From G965220305 sp965220305 (lineage in GTDB: Bacteria; Chloroflexota; Dehalococcoidia; Lucifugimonadales; UBA3495): 64,000 bases of DNA. The notes beneath the pieces were generated by a model. The model had not been told where the DNA came from, did not search any database, and was given only the letters and a program-made list of their open reading frames with translations. Made by a program: the position numbers and the translations under genes. Location of the stretch: NCBI GenBank assembly GCA_965220305.1, contig OZ244817.1:2976001-3040000 (forward strand), given 5' to 3'. Shown here piece after piece: positions 35,202-44,083 of this stretch (within the stretch, counting starts at the first letter, position 1; the number at the start of each line of letters is the position of its first letter).

Positions 35202-37046
35202 CTAGCTGCCGGGCATCACCGGCAGCGATACGCATGACGGGTGCTGGGAGTCGTGGTAGATGCTGTTGTAGGCGGGGACCTTTACGGGCGAGTGGGCCGG
35301 GTTCTCTCCGGTGTTGCCGTTGACGTCAAGGCGGGGGAAGTTGCTGGAAGAAACGTCCAGCCTTATCCGGTGGCCCCGGACGAAGAGGTTGCTGGTGGGG
35401 TAAAGCTGGATGGTTATGGGGTACACCCGACCGGGTTCCAGCAACGTGGGTTGCTGCCAAGACTCCCGGAACTTGGCCCGCAGGACTCCGTCGCTAAGAT
35501 TCAGCGCGTACCCCTGGGGATAGTCCGCCGAGGGCGGATAAACGTCAATCAGCTTGGCCGTGAAGTCGGTATCCACGGCGGAGGAAGCGATCCATAGCTC
35601 TACGCTGACGGGACCCGTTACCTCCAGGTCCTCGGTCAAGGGCGCAGTCTGAAATACCAGCACGTCCGGTCGGGAAGCCAGGGGCAGGTAGGGGGGCTGG
35701 CTACCGAAGAAGTCCGGCGCTTCCCGCTGATCGAATCCCCCTGGCTCCATGATGGGCAGCCCCGAGGAAAGGTTGCCCCCGATGGTGGGTACCGGCGAAT
35801 TGGGATCGAAGCAAAAGCGGCTGGGGGAATTGCCCCCCGGGGGCGGCTTGACCGACAGGCCACCGCCGGAGTGCAGGTAGAAGGGAGTGTTGCGAGCCCC
35901 CGGGGCCGGCCATTCCTCCTGGTCGCGCCACTGTCCGCCATGTTCCAGGCGTTGCTCCGGGTTACGCTGGCCCGCTCCGCCGCCCATGACGAAAATCTTG
36001 ACCCGGGCCTGGTCATCCCAGCCGTTGGCCTCTCCTTTAAGCCAGCGGTCGAAGAAGCGCAGCCGCAGGTGGTTGAAGTCCAGGTTCAGGTTGTTGTCCA
36101 GGGTGGATGCGGGCCCAAATTCCACGTTGCCGGCATAGCTGGCGGAGCGGGCCCCGTGGGTCCAGGGCCCCATGATAAGCCAGACCGGGCCGTTTTTCAT
36201 CTGGCTTAGGGCCACATAGTTATCGGTTGTGCTGCGGGCGTAGGTGTCGTACCAGCCTCCCATGTGTACCTGGGGCACGTCGGCGAAGGTCGGATAGTGG
36301 GTCTCGGCGCACAGTCCCGCCTGCTGCCAATACTCGTCGAAAATCTCATGCCCCCAGATTTCCAGCAGGTAGTCCTCGTAGTCGGGAGTCCAGACCAGGG
36401 GCGAGTGGCCCTTCTTCCAGGGAAGGCGGTGGAACCAGTCGTGGATGCTCTGGTCGGCCAGGGCGGGCCCCTTCACCCGGGGGTCGGCGGCGACCTCGGG
36501 GCTCTCGCGGGCTTCCCGGAAGGCCCAGGTTACCTGCCGCAATTCAAAGGCTCCCCCGTTGCGGCACCCGCTGAGAAAGGCATTGGAGAAGCCCCCGCAG
36601 TCCAGCCACATGCAGGCCAGGTGGGGAGGACTCAGCGAGGCCAGGGCCGCCTGGGTATGGGCCGCGTAGGACAGCCCAAAGGTGCCCACTTTGCCGTTGC
36701 ACCAGGGCTGCCCGGCCAGCCACTCCACCGTGTCGTAACCGTCGGGGCCCTCGTCCACGTACTTGCTGAAGCCGCCCCGGGAAGCGTAGCGGCCCCGGCA
36801 GTCCTGAAGGACGGTAACGTACCCCCGTTGGGTGAAAAACTGGGCCTCCTCCACCCTGGCCTGGGAGGTCTTGTCGTAGGGCGTGCGTTGGAGCAGCACC
36901 GGGAAGGGGCCTTCCCGGGGGCGGCCATCCCGGGCCGGGCGGTGAATATCCGTCGCCAGGTCCACCCCGTCCCTGACCGCAACCATCACGTTGCTTTCGG
37001 TGTAGGAATCGTACACTGCTGGTACGGCGGGCCAATTGTTACTCAT
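35202..37046 (-). CDS. CocE/NonD family (X-Pro dipeptidyl-peptidase type) hydrolase
   Basis: This 614-residue protein combines an N-terminal S15-type alpha/beta hydrolase (residues 1-320) with a C-terminal jelly-roll domain (about 350-614). The nucleophile lies in GTFGLSYAA (Gly-Leu-Ser-Tyr), and the family segments RGRYASRGGF and WCNGKVG are present. Members hydrolyse esters or amides such as cocaine or beta-lactam acyls. No signal peptide is seen. ATG 37046 has GGGGA nearby. Confidence 0.92.
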   Translation of the reverse strand: MSNNWPAVPAVYDSYTESNVMVAVRDGVDLATDIHRPARDGRPREGPFPVLLQRTPYDKTSQARVEEAQFFTQRGYVTVLQDCRGRYASRGGFSKYVDEGPDGYDTVEWLAGQPWCNGKVGTFGLSYAAHTQAALASLSPPHLACMWLDCGGFSNAFLSGCRNGGAFELRQVTWAFREARESPEVAADPRVKGPALADQSIHDWFHRLPWKKGHSPLVWTPDYEDYLLEIWGHEIFDEYWQQAGLCAETHYPTFADVPQVHMGGWYDTYARSTTDNYVALSQMKNGPVWLIMGPWTHGARSASYAGNVEFGPASTLDNNLNLDFNHLRLRFFDRWLKGEANGWDDQARVKIFVMGGGAGQRNPEQRLEHGGQWRDQEEWPAPGARNTPFYLHSGGGLSVKPPPGGNSPSRFCFDPNSPVPTIGGNLSSGLPIMEPGGFDQREAPDFFGSQPPYLPLASRPDVLVFQTAPLTEDLEVTGPVSVELWIASSAVDTDFTAKLIDVYPPSADYPQGYALNLSDGVLRAKFRESWQQPTLLEPGRVYPITIQLYPTSNLFVRGHRIRLDVSSSNFPRLDVNGNTGENPAHSPVKVPAYNSIYHDSQHPSCVSLPVMPGS

Positions 37047-37325
37047 AGAAATCCCCTGGCCTAATTTGACCGGCTGCCGGCCTCGTCCGGGCGTCTTTGA
37101 AGCTAAGTCTTTGTGTATGTCGTGGGCCTGCGGGCGCGGAGCCTTTTTGTGTTATGCTCATTTTACCAGCCGTTGCCGGACAAAGGCCCAGCCGTGGCGA
37201 AGAAAGTGCGATGAACCTTGAAATTGGGGTGGTAGGACATTCCCTTGAACCCTCTGTTTCCGCCGCAGCCGGGCAGCTAAAATCCGGGGGGGTGTGCCCC
37301 AGTTCTGTGGACCGAGGGAGGTAGA

Positions 37326-37766
37326 ATGCAAGCTCCATCGAAAATACAGCCCACCCGCTTGGCCGACTACTTGGAGACTATGGGAAAGTCAATGTTCCAG
37401 TCGGGCATTTCCTGGCGCGTGGTGGAGTCCAAATGGCCGGGAATGCGGGAGGCCCTGCACGAATTTGACGTGGAAACCATCGCCAACTTGGCCGAGCCGG
37501 ACCTGGAACAACTGGTCCTGGACCAGCGGATTATTCGCAGCCGCCGCAAGCTGGATGCCCTGGTGCACAACGCCCGCCGTATGTTGGAATTGGAACAGGG
37601 CCACGGCACCTTCACCGACTACCTGCGTTCCCACGGCGGTTTTGAAGCGACCATGAAGGACGTGCGCAAGCAGTTCAAGTATATGGGCGACAGCGGCACC
37701 TACCACTTCCTCTACGTGGTGGGGGAAGAGGTGCCCCCCTACGAGGAGTATTGCGCGACCCACTAG
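37326..37766 (+). CDS. DNA-3-methyladenine glycosylase I-like protein
   Basis: This 146-residue HhH-GPD protein resembles Tag: MFQSGISWRVVESKWPGMREALHEFD and the IIRSRRKLDALVHNARR region are recognisable. It lacks the N-terminal CxW start and is shorter than classical Tag (about 190 residues), so the zinc site is incomplete. The C-terminal KYMGDSGTYHFLYVVGEE is intact. It may remove alkylated bases, or have an altered specificity. Confidence 0.75.
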   Translation: MQAPSKIQPTRLADYLETMGKSMFQSGISWRVVESKWPGMREALHEFDVETIANLAEPDLEQLVLDQRIIRSRRKLDALVHNARRMLELEQGHGTFTDYLRSHGGFEATMKDVRKQFKYMGDSGTYHFLYVVGEEVPPYEEYCATH

Positions 37767-37805
37767 TAGTCCGACACTGTTGTTTTGATGGATTAGCCGG
37801 GGCCC

Positions 37806-37866
37806 GTTCGTGGTGAGCTTGTCGAACCTTCAACGGGTGGCCCTTCGACAGGTTCAAGGCGAACGG
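37806..37866. repeat. Large inverted repeat of the TTGTCGAA family
   Basis: CCGTTCG (37804-37810) faces CGAACGG (37860-37866), and GAGCTTGTCGAA faces TTCGACAGGTTC inside. This is a full palindromic version of the motif found at 1634-1650 and 25942-25958. It lies in the 259-base gap after the Tag-like gene. Confidence 0.65.
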
Positions 37867-38025
37867 AATAATTAGCCATCAATTCAAGAAAGTCGAACCA
37901 CTAGCCCCCTCTAGCCTCCGCCGCGTGGGGGTGCGGAGCCTTTCGACAACTCCGTAGCCCGAGAGTGGCCGCGCCTGCCTGACGGGAGCGCCGCTGCCGG
38001 CACAGAATTTGCCAGGAGTATGGGT

Positions 38026-38739
38026 ATGACTCAACTAGTGTTCATCCACGGCCCCGGCGCGGGCGCCTGCGCCGATAACTACCAGTACCAACTGGAACAT
38101 TTTCCCGGGAGCCTGGCCCCCAACCTGCCGGGCCACCTGGAAGGCGACCCCTGCCCGGACGTGGCCCGGTATGCCGAGTGGCTGCGGGGCTGGCTGTGGT
38201 CCCAGGAACGTAACCAAGACCTGGTGCTGGTGGGTTATACCCTGGGGGCCTGTATCGCCCTGCAGTACGCCTTGGACTACCCCAATGAGGTAAAGGGGCT
38301 GGTGCTGATGACCGTCTCCATGGGGCCCAAGGAACGTGCGCCGGGCACCCTGGAATTCCGCCTGAAGGCCGCCGAAGACCTGGAGGTGCATCGGGAGTGG
38401 CTGGACGCCATGCGGCACTCCATGATGTTCATCGACCCGGAGCTACGGGAGCGCCTCATCGACCGGCACCGCCAGATTGGGCCCATCTCCCAGCACCGGG
38501 ACCTGGTAATCATCGACAAGTTCGACGTGCGGGACCGCATCGACAGCCTGAAGGCCCCCCTGCTGCTAATCCGGGGCGTGGACGACCCGGGCAAACCACC
38601 CGAGTACGAACTGGATATTCATCGGGCCGTTCCCGGCTCCCGCTACCTAAAGCTGGACAACGCCGGACACTTCCCCACCGCCGAGCGCCCGGCGGATGTA
38701 AACCGGGCCATTGGGGAGTTGCTGGCCTCACTGCAATAG
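38026..38739 (+). CDS. Alpha/beta hydrolase with Thr in the nucleophile position
   Basis: This 237-residue protein starts at ATG 38026, seven bases after AGGAG. The upstream ATG 38020 is too close. The oxyanion segment is FIHGPGAG and the nucleophile elbow reads VGYTLGACIA, so Thr72 stands where Ser is nearly universal. Candidate triad partners are Asp186 or 187 and His215 (AGHFPTAERP). The enzyme may be inactive, act as a binding protein, or use Thr. Confidence 0.85.
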   Translation: MTQLVFIHGPGAGACADNYQYQLEHFPGSLAPNLPGHLEGDPCPDVARYAEWLRGWLWSQERNQDLVLVGYTLGACIALQYALDYPNEVKGLVLMTVSMGPKERAPGTLEFRLKAAEDLEVHREWLDAMRHSMMFIDPELRERLIDRHRQIGPISQHRDLVIIDKFDVRDRIDSLKAPLLLIRGVDDPGKPPEYELDIHRAVPGSRYLKLDNAGHFPTAERPADVNRAIGELLASLQ

Positions 38740-38803
38740 CCTGCTCCTGGGGGATGTTCTGAGGTTGCCGCAGCGCCGGGGCTGAGACACTGGGGCGTCC
38801 CCC

Positions 38804-38830
38804 CGTCATTCCGGTGGAGGCTGGAATCCA
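38804..38830. repeat. REP-like palindrome
   Basis: This copy lies between the hydrolase and the 38963 gene, in the same orientation as that at 1698-1724, with two changes in the right arm. Confidence 0.7.
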
Positions 38831-38962
38831 TGAAGGCCAGGGAAGGGCAAAGTTGTCAGGAAGATACAACTCCGGCCTTACCCCCCAGCCCACGCGCCTC
38901 AACTGGGCCTGTGTTATATTCTCTCCTACACGCCAAGGAAAAAGTCGGGAGATGTAGCTGGA

Positions 38963-40663
38963 ATGGCCACCACAGTCCATGAGCTTAACGCAAACTTGGA
39001 GTCCCTGTCACAAAACCACCCGGAACTATGGGCCCTATCGGCCTGCGGCGTAACTTCAGCACTGGCCAGCATCCCCGCCTTGTTGGACCGGGACGCCTAC
39101 GTTCCAGAGACCAGCCGGGCCCGGGTGTTGCTGGTGTCCGGTCTGTCGGGGCAGGGCGATGATGTTGCCCTGGCGTTGCGGTTGCTGGAGCTTTTCGCCC
39201 AGAAGGGCGACGGGCTGTCGTCTAAAGTGGCCCTCAGCGCCGTCCCCTGCGGCAGCCCCGACCGCCTTGGCAGCGACCGGGCCGACGGAGCGGGCGACGC
39301 CTCCACCGGCTATCCGCCCGAGAGCAACTATTACTTCGACGCCGATAACCCGGAACGCCGTTACCTGTGGCGGTGGACCTGCTTCCAAGCGCCGGACCTG
39401 CTGCTCGAGGTGCGGAGCGGGGACGGCCCCCGCTGGGAGGCCAATGGCGCGGCCCAACGCTTGGCCTCGCCGCTCAACGCCGGGTCGATGCCCGAGGACG
39501 GCTCCCTGCTGGCGGCTCTGGGAACAGGTATCCCCGACGACCTGGGGCCCATTCCAGGACTGCGCCTGACTGTGTCGGCGGATGACCTGGGCGCTCAGGT
39601 TGACCGGCTGTGGGAAATCGTGACCCAGACCTGGGTCTGGTCGGTCTCCCCGGCCCGCAAGGCGTTGGAGGCCCGCCGGTCCCGCTCCCCCTTGCAAATC
39701 GCCCGAGTGCTGGATTCGGTGTACGGCCATACCCTCGACCCCATCGTCTACACCCAGGGGGTGGCTATCAGCGGTCGGCTGCGCTTGGCCCAACTGGACC
39801 AGGACGGCCCCAGCCCCGTTGCCGACATAGCTTCCCTGGTAGGGGAGTACGCCTCCCAGGGAGTGGCCCAGGCCGTGGATGCCCAGGCCGGCAGCTCCAC
39901 CCTGGCCGGGTTGGTGTGGGGCAACGAATTGTCCCGGGCCACGGGCGACTCCCGCTACGCCCAGCTTCTGGTTGACGCCGCCAACCGTTTCCGTCCCGGC
40001 CCCCCGGGAGAAGCTCCCCCTCCCTCGTCGCCGGACTTCCGGGTGGAGGACATGTTCTGCAATAGCGCCGTGTTGGGCCGGGCCTATCGGATGACTCAGG
40101 AGTCCCGCTACCTGGACCTGATGACCACCCTCCTGGTCGATTGCGGCACCCAACAGGAAAACGGCCTCTTCTGGCACTGCCGAAACGCACCCTATTTTTG
40201 GAGTCGGGGCAACGGGTTTGCCGCCTTGGGTTTCGCCGAGGCCCTCACGTACCTGCCCGACGACCATCCCAGCCGCCCGGCAGTCCTGGAAATGCACCTC
40301 AGGCATTTGGACGCCATGTCCCGGTTCCAACTGCCTTCGGGGATGTTCTCGGAGCTAATTGACTTCCCGGGCTCCTTCCAGGAGTTCACCGCCACCTGTC
40401 AGGTCGGGTACGCCCTGGCCCGGGGAATGCGCCGGGGCTGGTTGGACGGCTCCCACAGAGAAATGTTGGAACTCGCCTGGCGGGGGGTGTCGGAGCGCAT
40501 CGACGACACGGGCAACGTGGTGGACGCCTGCATCAGCACCGGCGTCCAGGAGAGCGCGCCAGACTACCTGAACCGCCCGGCAGTCTTCGGCTTCGACGAC
40601 CGCAGCGGCAGCATGTCCCTGTGGTTTGCCGTGGAAGTGGAGCGATTGCGTCGGGGACTTTAG
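38963..40663 (+). CDS. Two-domain protein: M14-like N-terminal domain fused to GH88/GH105-type hydrolase
   Basis: This 566-residue protein has two parts. Residues 1-240 resemble a peptidase M14/deacylase-like fold (RVLLVSGLSGQGDD, then VALSAVPCGSPDRL), but no zinc-ligand set is visible. Residues about 250-566 match the alpha/alpha-barrel of unsaturated rhamnogalacturonyl hydrolases (GH88/GH105). There the Asp in FRVEDMFCNSAVLG is the expected catalytic acid, and YFWSRGNGFAALGFAEAL is the substrate-binding block. It lacks a signal peptide. The fusion is unusual, and the ligand may be a uronic-acid oligosaccharide. Confidence 0.75.
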   Translation: MATTVHELNANLESLSQNHPELWALSACGVTSALASIPALLDRDAYVPETSRARVLLVSGLSGQGDDVALALRLLELFAQKGDGLSSKVALSAVPCGSPDRLGSDRADGAGDASTGYPPESNYYFDADNPERRYLWRWTCFQAPDLLLEVRSGDGPRWEANGAAQRLASPLNAGSMPEDGSLLAALGTGIPDDLGPIPGLRLTVSADDLGAQVDRLWEIVTQTWVWSVSPARKALEARRSRSPLQIARVLDSVYGHTLDPIVYTQGVAISGRLRLAQLDQDGPSPVADIASLVGEYASQGVAQAVDAQAGSSTLAGLVWGNELSRATGDSRYAQLLVDAANRFRPGPPGEAPPPSSPDFRVEDMFCNSAVLGRAYRMTQESRYLDLMTTLLVDCGTQQENGLFWHCRNAPYFWSRGNGFAALGFAEALTYLPDDHPSRPAVLEMHLRHLDAMSRFQLPSGMFSELIDFPGSFQEFTATCQVGYALARGMRRGWLDGSHREMLELAWRGVSERIDDTGNVVDACISTGVQESAPDYLNRPAVFGFDDRSGSMSLWFAVEVERLRRGL

Positions 40664-40745
40664 CGGGTTGGGAGACTGAAACTTCTGCCCTGGCAAACAG
40701 TTAACCCATAGACTTATATAGGTGTCATTGAAGAGCAGGTGCAAT

Positions 40746-41300
40746 ATGACCACCGAGCGTAAACTTATAACTGCCGACGAACTACTGCTGATGCCCAGGG
40801 ACGGTAAGCGATATGAACTTATAAAAGGGGAGCTTGTCGAGAAGATGCCTACCGGATACCCCCACGGCATAGTAGTGTTCCGGATTGCCGCTGCTATATC
40901 CAACTATGACGACACCTACGATTACGGAGAAGGTGGAGCCGGCGAACCCGGCTACCGGCTGGAAACCGACCCCGATACCGTGCGCTCCCCAGATGTTGTC
41001 TGGATTGCGCCGGGCCGCATTCCGGAAGGTACCCAGGGCTACCCCCAACTGGCCCCGGACCTGGCTGTCGAGGTGAAGTCACCCGGCAATTCTTCCCAGC
41101 AATTGGCGGATAAGACTGCCATGTGGCTCGGCTACGGCTCCCGGCAGGTATGGGTGGCCGACCCGGAGCAGCTCACCATTACCGTATATCAAGCCGACGC
41201 CGCACCGAGGGTGTTTGGCGAGGATGACCAACTGGATGGGGGAGATTTACTCCCAGGCTTCACCTCTCCCGTGTGGCGGTTGTTCCGCCGTAACCGTTAG
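40746..41300 (+). CDS. Uma2 family endonuclease-like protein (second copy)
   Basis: This 184-residue PD-(D/E)XK-type Uma2 protein has the candidate site Asp83 (SPDVVWIA), Glu109/Lys111 (LAVEVKSP) and Lys123. It is only distantly similar to the copy at 17491. ATG 40746 is preferred over the upstream start at 40722 because of the family N-terminus and an AGCAGG upstream. Confidence 0.82.
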   Translation: MTTERKLITADELLLMPRDGKRYELIKGELVEKMPTGYPHGIVVFRIAAAISNYDDTYDYGEGGAGEPGYRLETDPDTVRSPDVVWIAPGRIPEGTQGYPQLAPDLAVEVKSPGNSSQQLADKTAMWLGYGSRQVWVADPEQLTITVYQADAAPRVFGEDDQLDGGDLLPGFTSPVWRLFRRNR

Positions 41301-41342
41301 TTGCTCCACCCGGAGGGCAACCAGACTTAACGCACACAGGAC

Positions 41343-41428
41343 TAAGAAACTATCTCGGAGCGTTTTGCGGCCCCTATGTCATTATATGGGCAGAAGTTGC
41401 TACTTCAGCTTATGGAGATAGTTTCCTA
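41343..41428. repeat. Palindromic element with 14-bp inverted ends
   Basis: TAAGAAACTATCTC (41343-41356) and GAGATAGTTTCCTA (41415-41428) are inverted repeats with one mismatch, enclosing 58 bases. It lies between the Uma2 and alcohol dehydrogenase genes. It could form a long hairpin or be a miniature element. Confidence 0.6.
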
Positions 41429-41482
41429 AGAAGAAGATGATAATATGAGCGGCAGACGTACTTAAAACATGGGAGAAATGCT

Positions 41483-42688
41483 ATGACTAACCCCCCGGAA
41501 CTTCAGGGCGAATATCAACCCCCAGTCCCCTCGCGGGTAATATTCGGTCGGGGCAAGGTTGCCGGACTGCGGGAAGAAGTGGAGGCCCTGGGCGGACGTC
41601 GGGTGCTGCTTCTCTCCGGTCGTACCGTGGCGGATAAGACCGAAGCGGTGCGTACGGTGGCCGCCGCCCTGGGAGATAGCTGCGTCGACATCTACTCGGG
41701 GTTGACCCAACGGGCCCCCCTGGCCACCGTCGTAGAAGCTACCAATATCGCCCTGCGCAACGGGGTAGACACCCTGGTGGGCGTCGGCGGCAGCACCATT
41801 TCCGATGCGGCCCGCATGATTGCGGTGATGATGGCCGAGGGCATAACCAGCGTAGAACGGCTGCGCGAGCTGGGGCAGCAGTCCCAGGGATTGCTGCAGC
41901 CCACCCTGGAGGGGAAGCAACTCCCCCTGCAGGTCTCCATACCCACCACTCTGTCCGCCGGAGAGTTCAACAAGGGCGGCGGCAACGTGCTTGACGACGC
42001 GGCGGAGCACAAGATTCGGGTGCGGCATACCGACCTGTACGCCCATCTCATCGTCCTAGACCCGGACATGACGGTGGGTACGCCCGACTGGTTGTGGCTG
42101 TCCACCGGGGTCAAGGCCCTGGACCACTGCATCGAGCGGCTCTACTGCAAGGGGAGTCAACCGGCCACCGACGCCACCACCCTGATGGCCGCCGAGTTGC
42201 TGTTCAACTACCTGCCCAAGTCGAGAGAGAGCGACAACGACCTGGATGCCAGGCTCCAGTGTCTGATGGGGGCCTGGCTCTCCATGATGGGCGCTCCCAG
42301 CGTGGGGTCTGGATTGAGTCACGCCCTGGGGCACGTTATAGGCGTCAAGTATGCCGTTGGCCACGGTTACACCTCCTGCGTCACCCAGCCCTACGTCATG
42401 GAGTTCAACCGTCCCGCCTCGGCCCACAAGCAGGCCCTATTGGCCCGGGCCGCTGGAATCGACACCCGGGGGATGGGAGACGAAGCGGCATCCGAGGCGG
42501 TGGCCAAGGTGGTGGACGAGTTTATCCTGGACCTGGGAATGCCCCACCGCCTGCGGGAGCTTGAGGTGCCCCGGGAGGACCTGGCCGAGATTGCCGAGCT
42601 CACCCTGGAGGACGGCGGCGCCAGGAACAACCCGCTGGTGGTGACCACCGTTGACCAGGTGATGGAAGTGCTGGAAAGGGCCTGGTAA
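41483..42688 (+). CDS. Iron-containing alcohol dehydrogenase / maleylacetate reductase-like
   Basis: This 401-residue NAD(P)-dependent group III dehydrogenase has an N-terminal Rossmann-like domain with VGVGGSTISDAARM and the C-terminal iron-ligand region GSGLSHALGHVIGVKYAVGHG (two or three His). VSIPTTLSAGEFNKGG is the linker block. Maleylacetate reductases and 1,3-propanediol-type dehydrogenases share this pattern. It is followed by an SDR, so the pair may act on the same carbonyl substrate. Confidence 0.88.
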   Translation: MTNPPELQGEYQPPVPSRVIFGRGKVAGLREEVEALGGRRVLLLSGRTVADKTEAVRTVAAALGDSCVDIYSGLTQRAPLATVVEATNIALRNGVDTLVGVGGSTISDAARMIAVMMAEGITSVERLRELGQQSQGLLQPTLEGKQLPLQVSIPTTLSAGEFNKGGGNVLDDAAEHKIRVRHTDLYAHLIVLDPDMTVGTPDWLWLSTGVKALDHCIERLYCKGSQPATDATTLMAAELLFNYLPKSRESDNDLDARLQCLMGAWLSMMGAPSVGSGLSHALGHVIGVKYAVGHGYTSCVTQPYVMEFNRPASAHKQALLARAAGIDTRGMGDEAASEAVAKVVDEFILDLGMPHRLRELEVPREDLAEIAELTLEDGGARNNPLVVTTVDQVMEVLERAW

Positions 42689-42733
42689 CGGTCTGTCCGT
42701 GTCTGACTAGAAATGCACCTCTGAGGGGGAGAA

Positions 42734-43585
42734 ATGGCCGGATTGGAAGGAAAAGTAGCCCTGGTAACCGGCGCAGGCGGAATGCGGGGTGTGGGCCGGG
42801 CCACCGCGCTGAAATTGGCGTCCCAGGGGGCTGACCTGGTAATTACCGACGTGCGGCGGGAGGCCAACGACCTGCCTCCCGCCGAGGTTCGTCTGGAATG
42901 GAACAGCATCGACAGCGTGGCCGATGAAGTACGTTCCCTGGGCCGGGAATGCCTGCCGGTGTACACCGATCTTGGGTACAGCGGCCAGATCCAACAGATG
43001 GTCGTCGAGGCCGTCGAGCGCTTCGGCCACATCGACGTCCTGGTCAACAACGCCCGTGCCATCATCGGACGGGACAAGGTCCCGGTGACCGAGTTGGAAG
43101 AGGAGGTCTGGCGCCACTTCCTGGACATCAACACCACCGCCGTCTTCCTTTGCACCAAGTTCGTCGGTCGGGAGATGATTCGCCAGGGCAGCGGAGGCCG
43201 CATCGTCAACATCGCCTCCAACGCCTCCAAGCAGGCCAGCGCCACCGGGGCCGCCTACTCCAGTTCCAAGTTTGCCGTCCTGGGGCTGACCCAGGCGTCG
43301 GCCCTGGACCTGGCCCCCTATGGCATTACCGTGAACTCGGTGTGCCCCGGGCCAATAAACACCGACCGCATGAGCTACTGGGAAAGGGCCCAGGCCCAGG
43401 AGCGGGGCATAACCCAGGAGGAGTTCCGGGCCCAGATTGTCCAGCAGTCGGGCCAGTCAACCCCGCTGGGACGGATCGCCGAGGCCGAGGATGTGGCCAA
43501 TATGGTGGCCTTTCTGGCGTCGGAGGACGCCAATTTCATCACCGGCCAAGCCTACAACGTGAACGGCGGCCTGCTATTTCACTAG
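42734..43585 (+). CDS. SDR family NAD(P)-dependent oxidoreductase
   Basis: This 283-residue short-chain dehydrogenase has the cofactor motif TGAGGMRGVGRA and the NNARA block. The catalytic set is Ser in ASATG, then Tyr-Ser-Ser-Ser-Lys (YSSSK). It ends with YNVNGGLLFH, and a diverged copy of this 3' end recurs at 45892-45924. Co-directional with the alcohol dehydrogenase, 45 bases apart. Confidence 0.92.
   Translation: MAGLEGKVALVTGAGGMRGVGRATALKLASQGADLVITDVRREANDLPPAEVRLEWNSIDSVADEVRSLGRECLPVYTDLGYSGQIQQMVVEAVERFGHIDVLVNNARAIIGRDKVPVTELEEEVWRHFLDINTTAVFLCTKFVGREMIRQGSGGRIVNIASNASKQASATGAAYSSSKFAVLGLTQASALDLAPYGITVNSVCPGPINTDRMSYWERAQAQERGITQEEFRAQIVQQSGQSTPLGRIAEAEDVANMVAFLASEDANFITGQAYNVNGGLLFH
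43553..43585 (+). repeat. SDR 3' end, left member of a direct repeat
   Basis: These 33 bases of the SDR gene 3' end match 45892-45924 at 28 positions. Most differences are silent in the SDR frame. The two copies flank the pseudogene and IS. Confidence 0.7.
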
Positions 43586-44083
43586 ACGGCCTCAAACAAT
43601 TCCAAGGAGCAACCTGATGACATAACTAGCCGAGTTGCTGACGAAACATCGCCAGGAGATAAGCCGACTACTCTATCTGGGTTACGTTCGTTGGGACAAC
43701 CTGGTGAGGAAACTCGAAAGTCAGGAAAGCACCCGAAGGGGTGCATTTGGGGATGAGCAGGTCTGGACTTTTCTAGTCGGGTGCGGCTATGCGATGGCCG
43801 ACGCCGACGGGGTGGCGAAGCTCATCAAAGCCCTTACTGGCGCAGACCTGCCTCAACCGAACGATTCAAAGATATGGCTAGAGGTCTCACCGATGACGTC
43901 TAGAGTACGCGAAGGAAACACGTGGCTTGACCTAGCCCTCGGCGCCATCCACAGACGTGTTACCGCCAGGGGTAATCTCACCAAGGGAGGGATAGGATTG
44001 GGGAGCAGTTCGATCTCCTGGATGTGCTTCTGCGAAATGAAGTGGGGGGCGTCTACTTCTCGGAGTGTTGAACACGACCCTAA

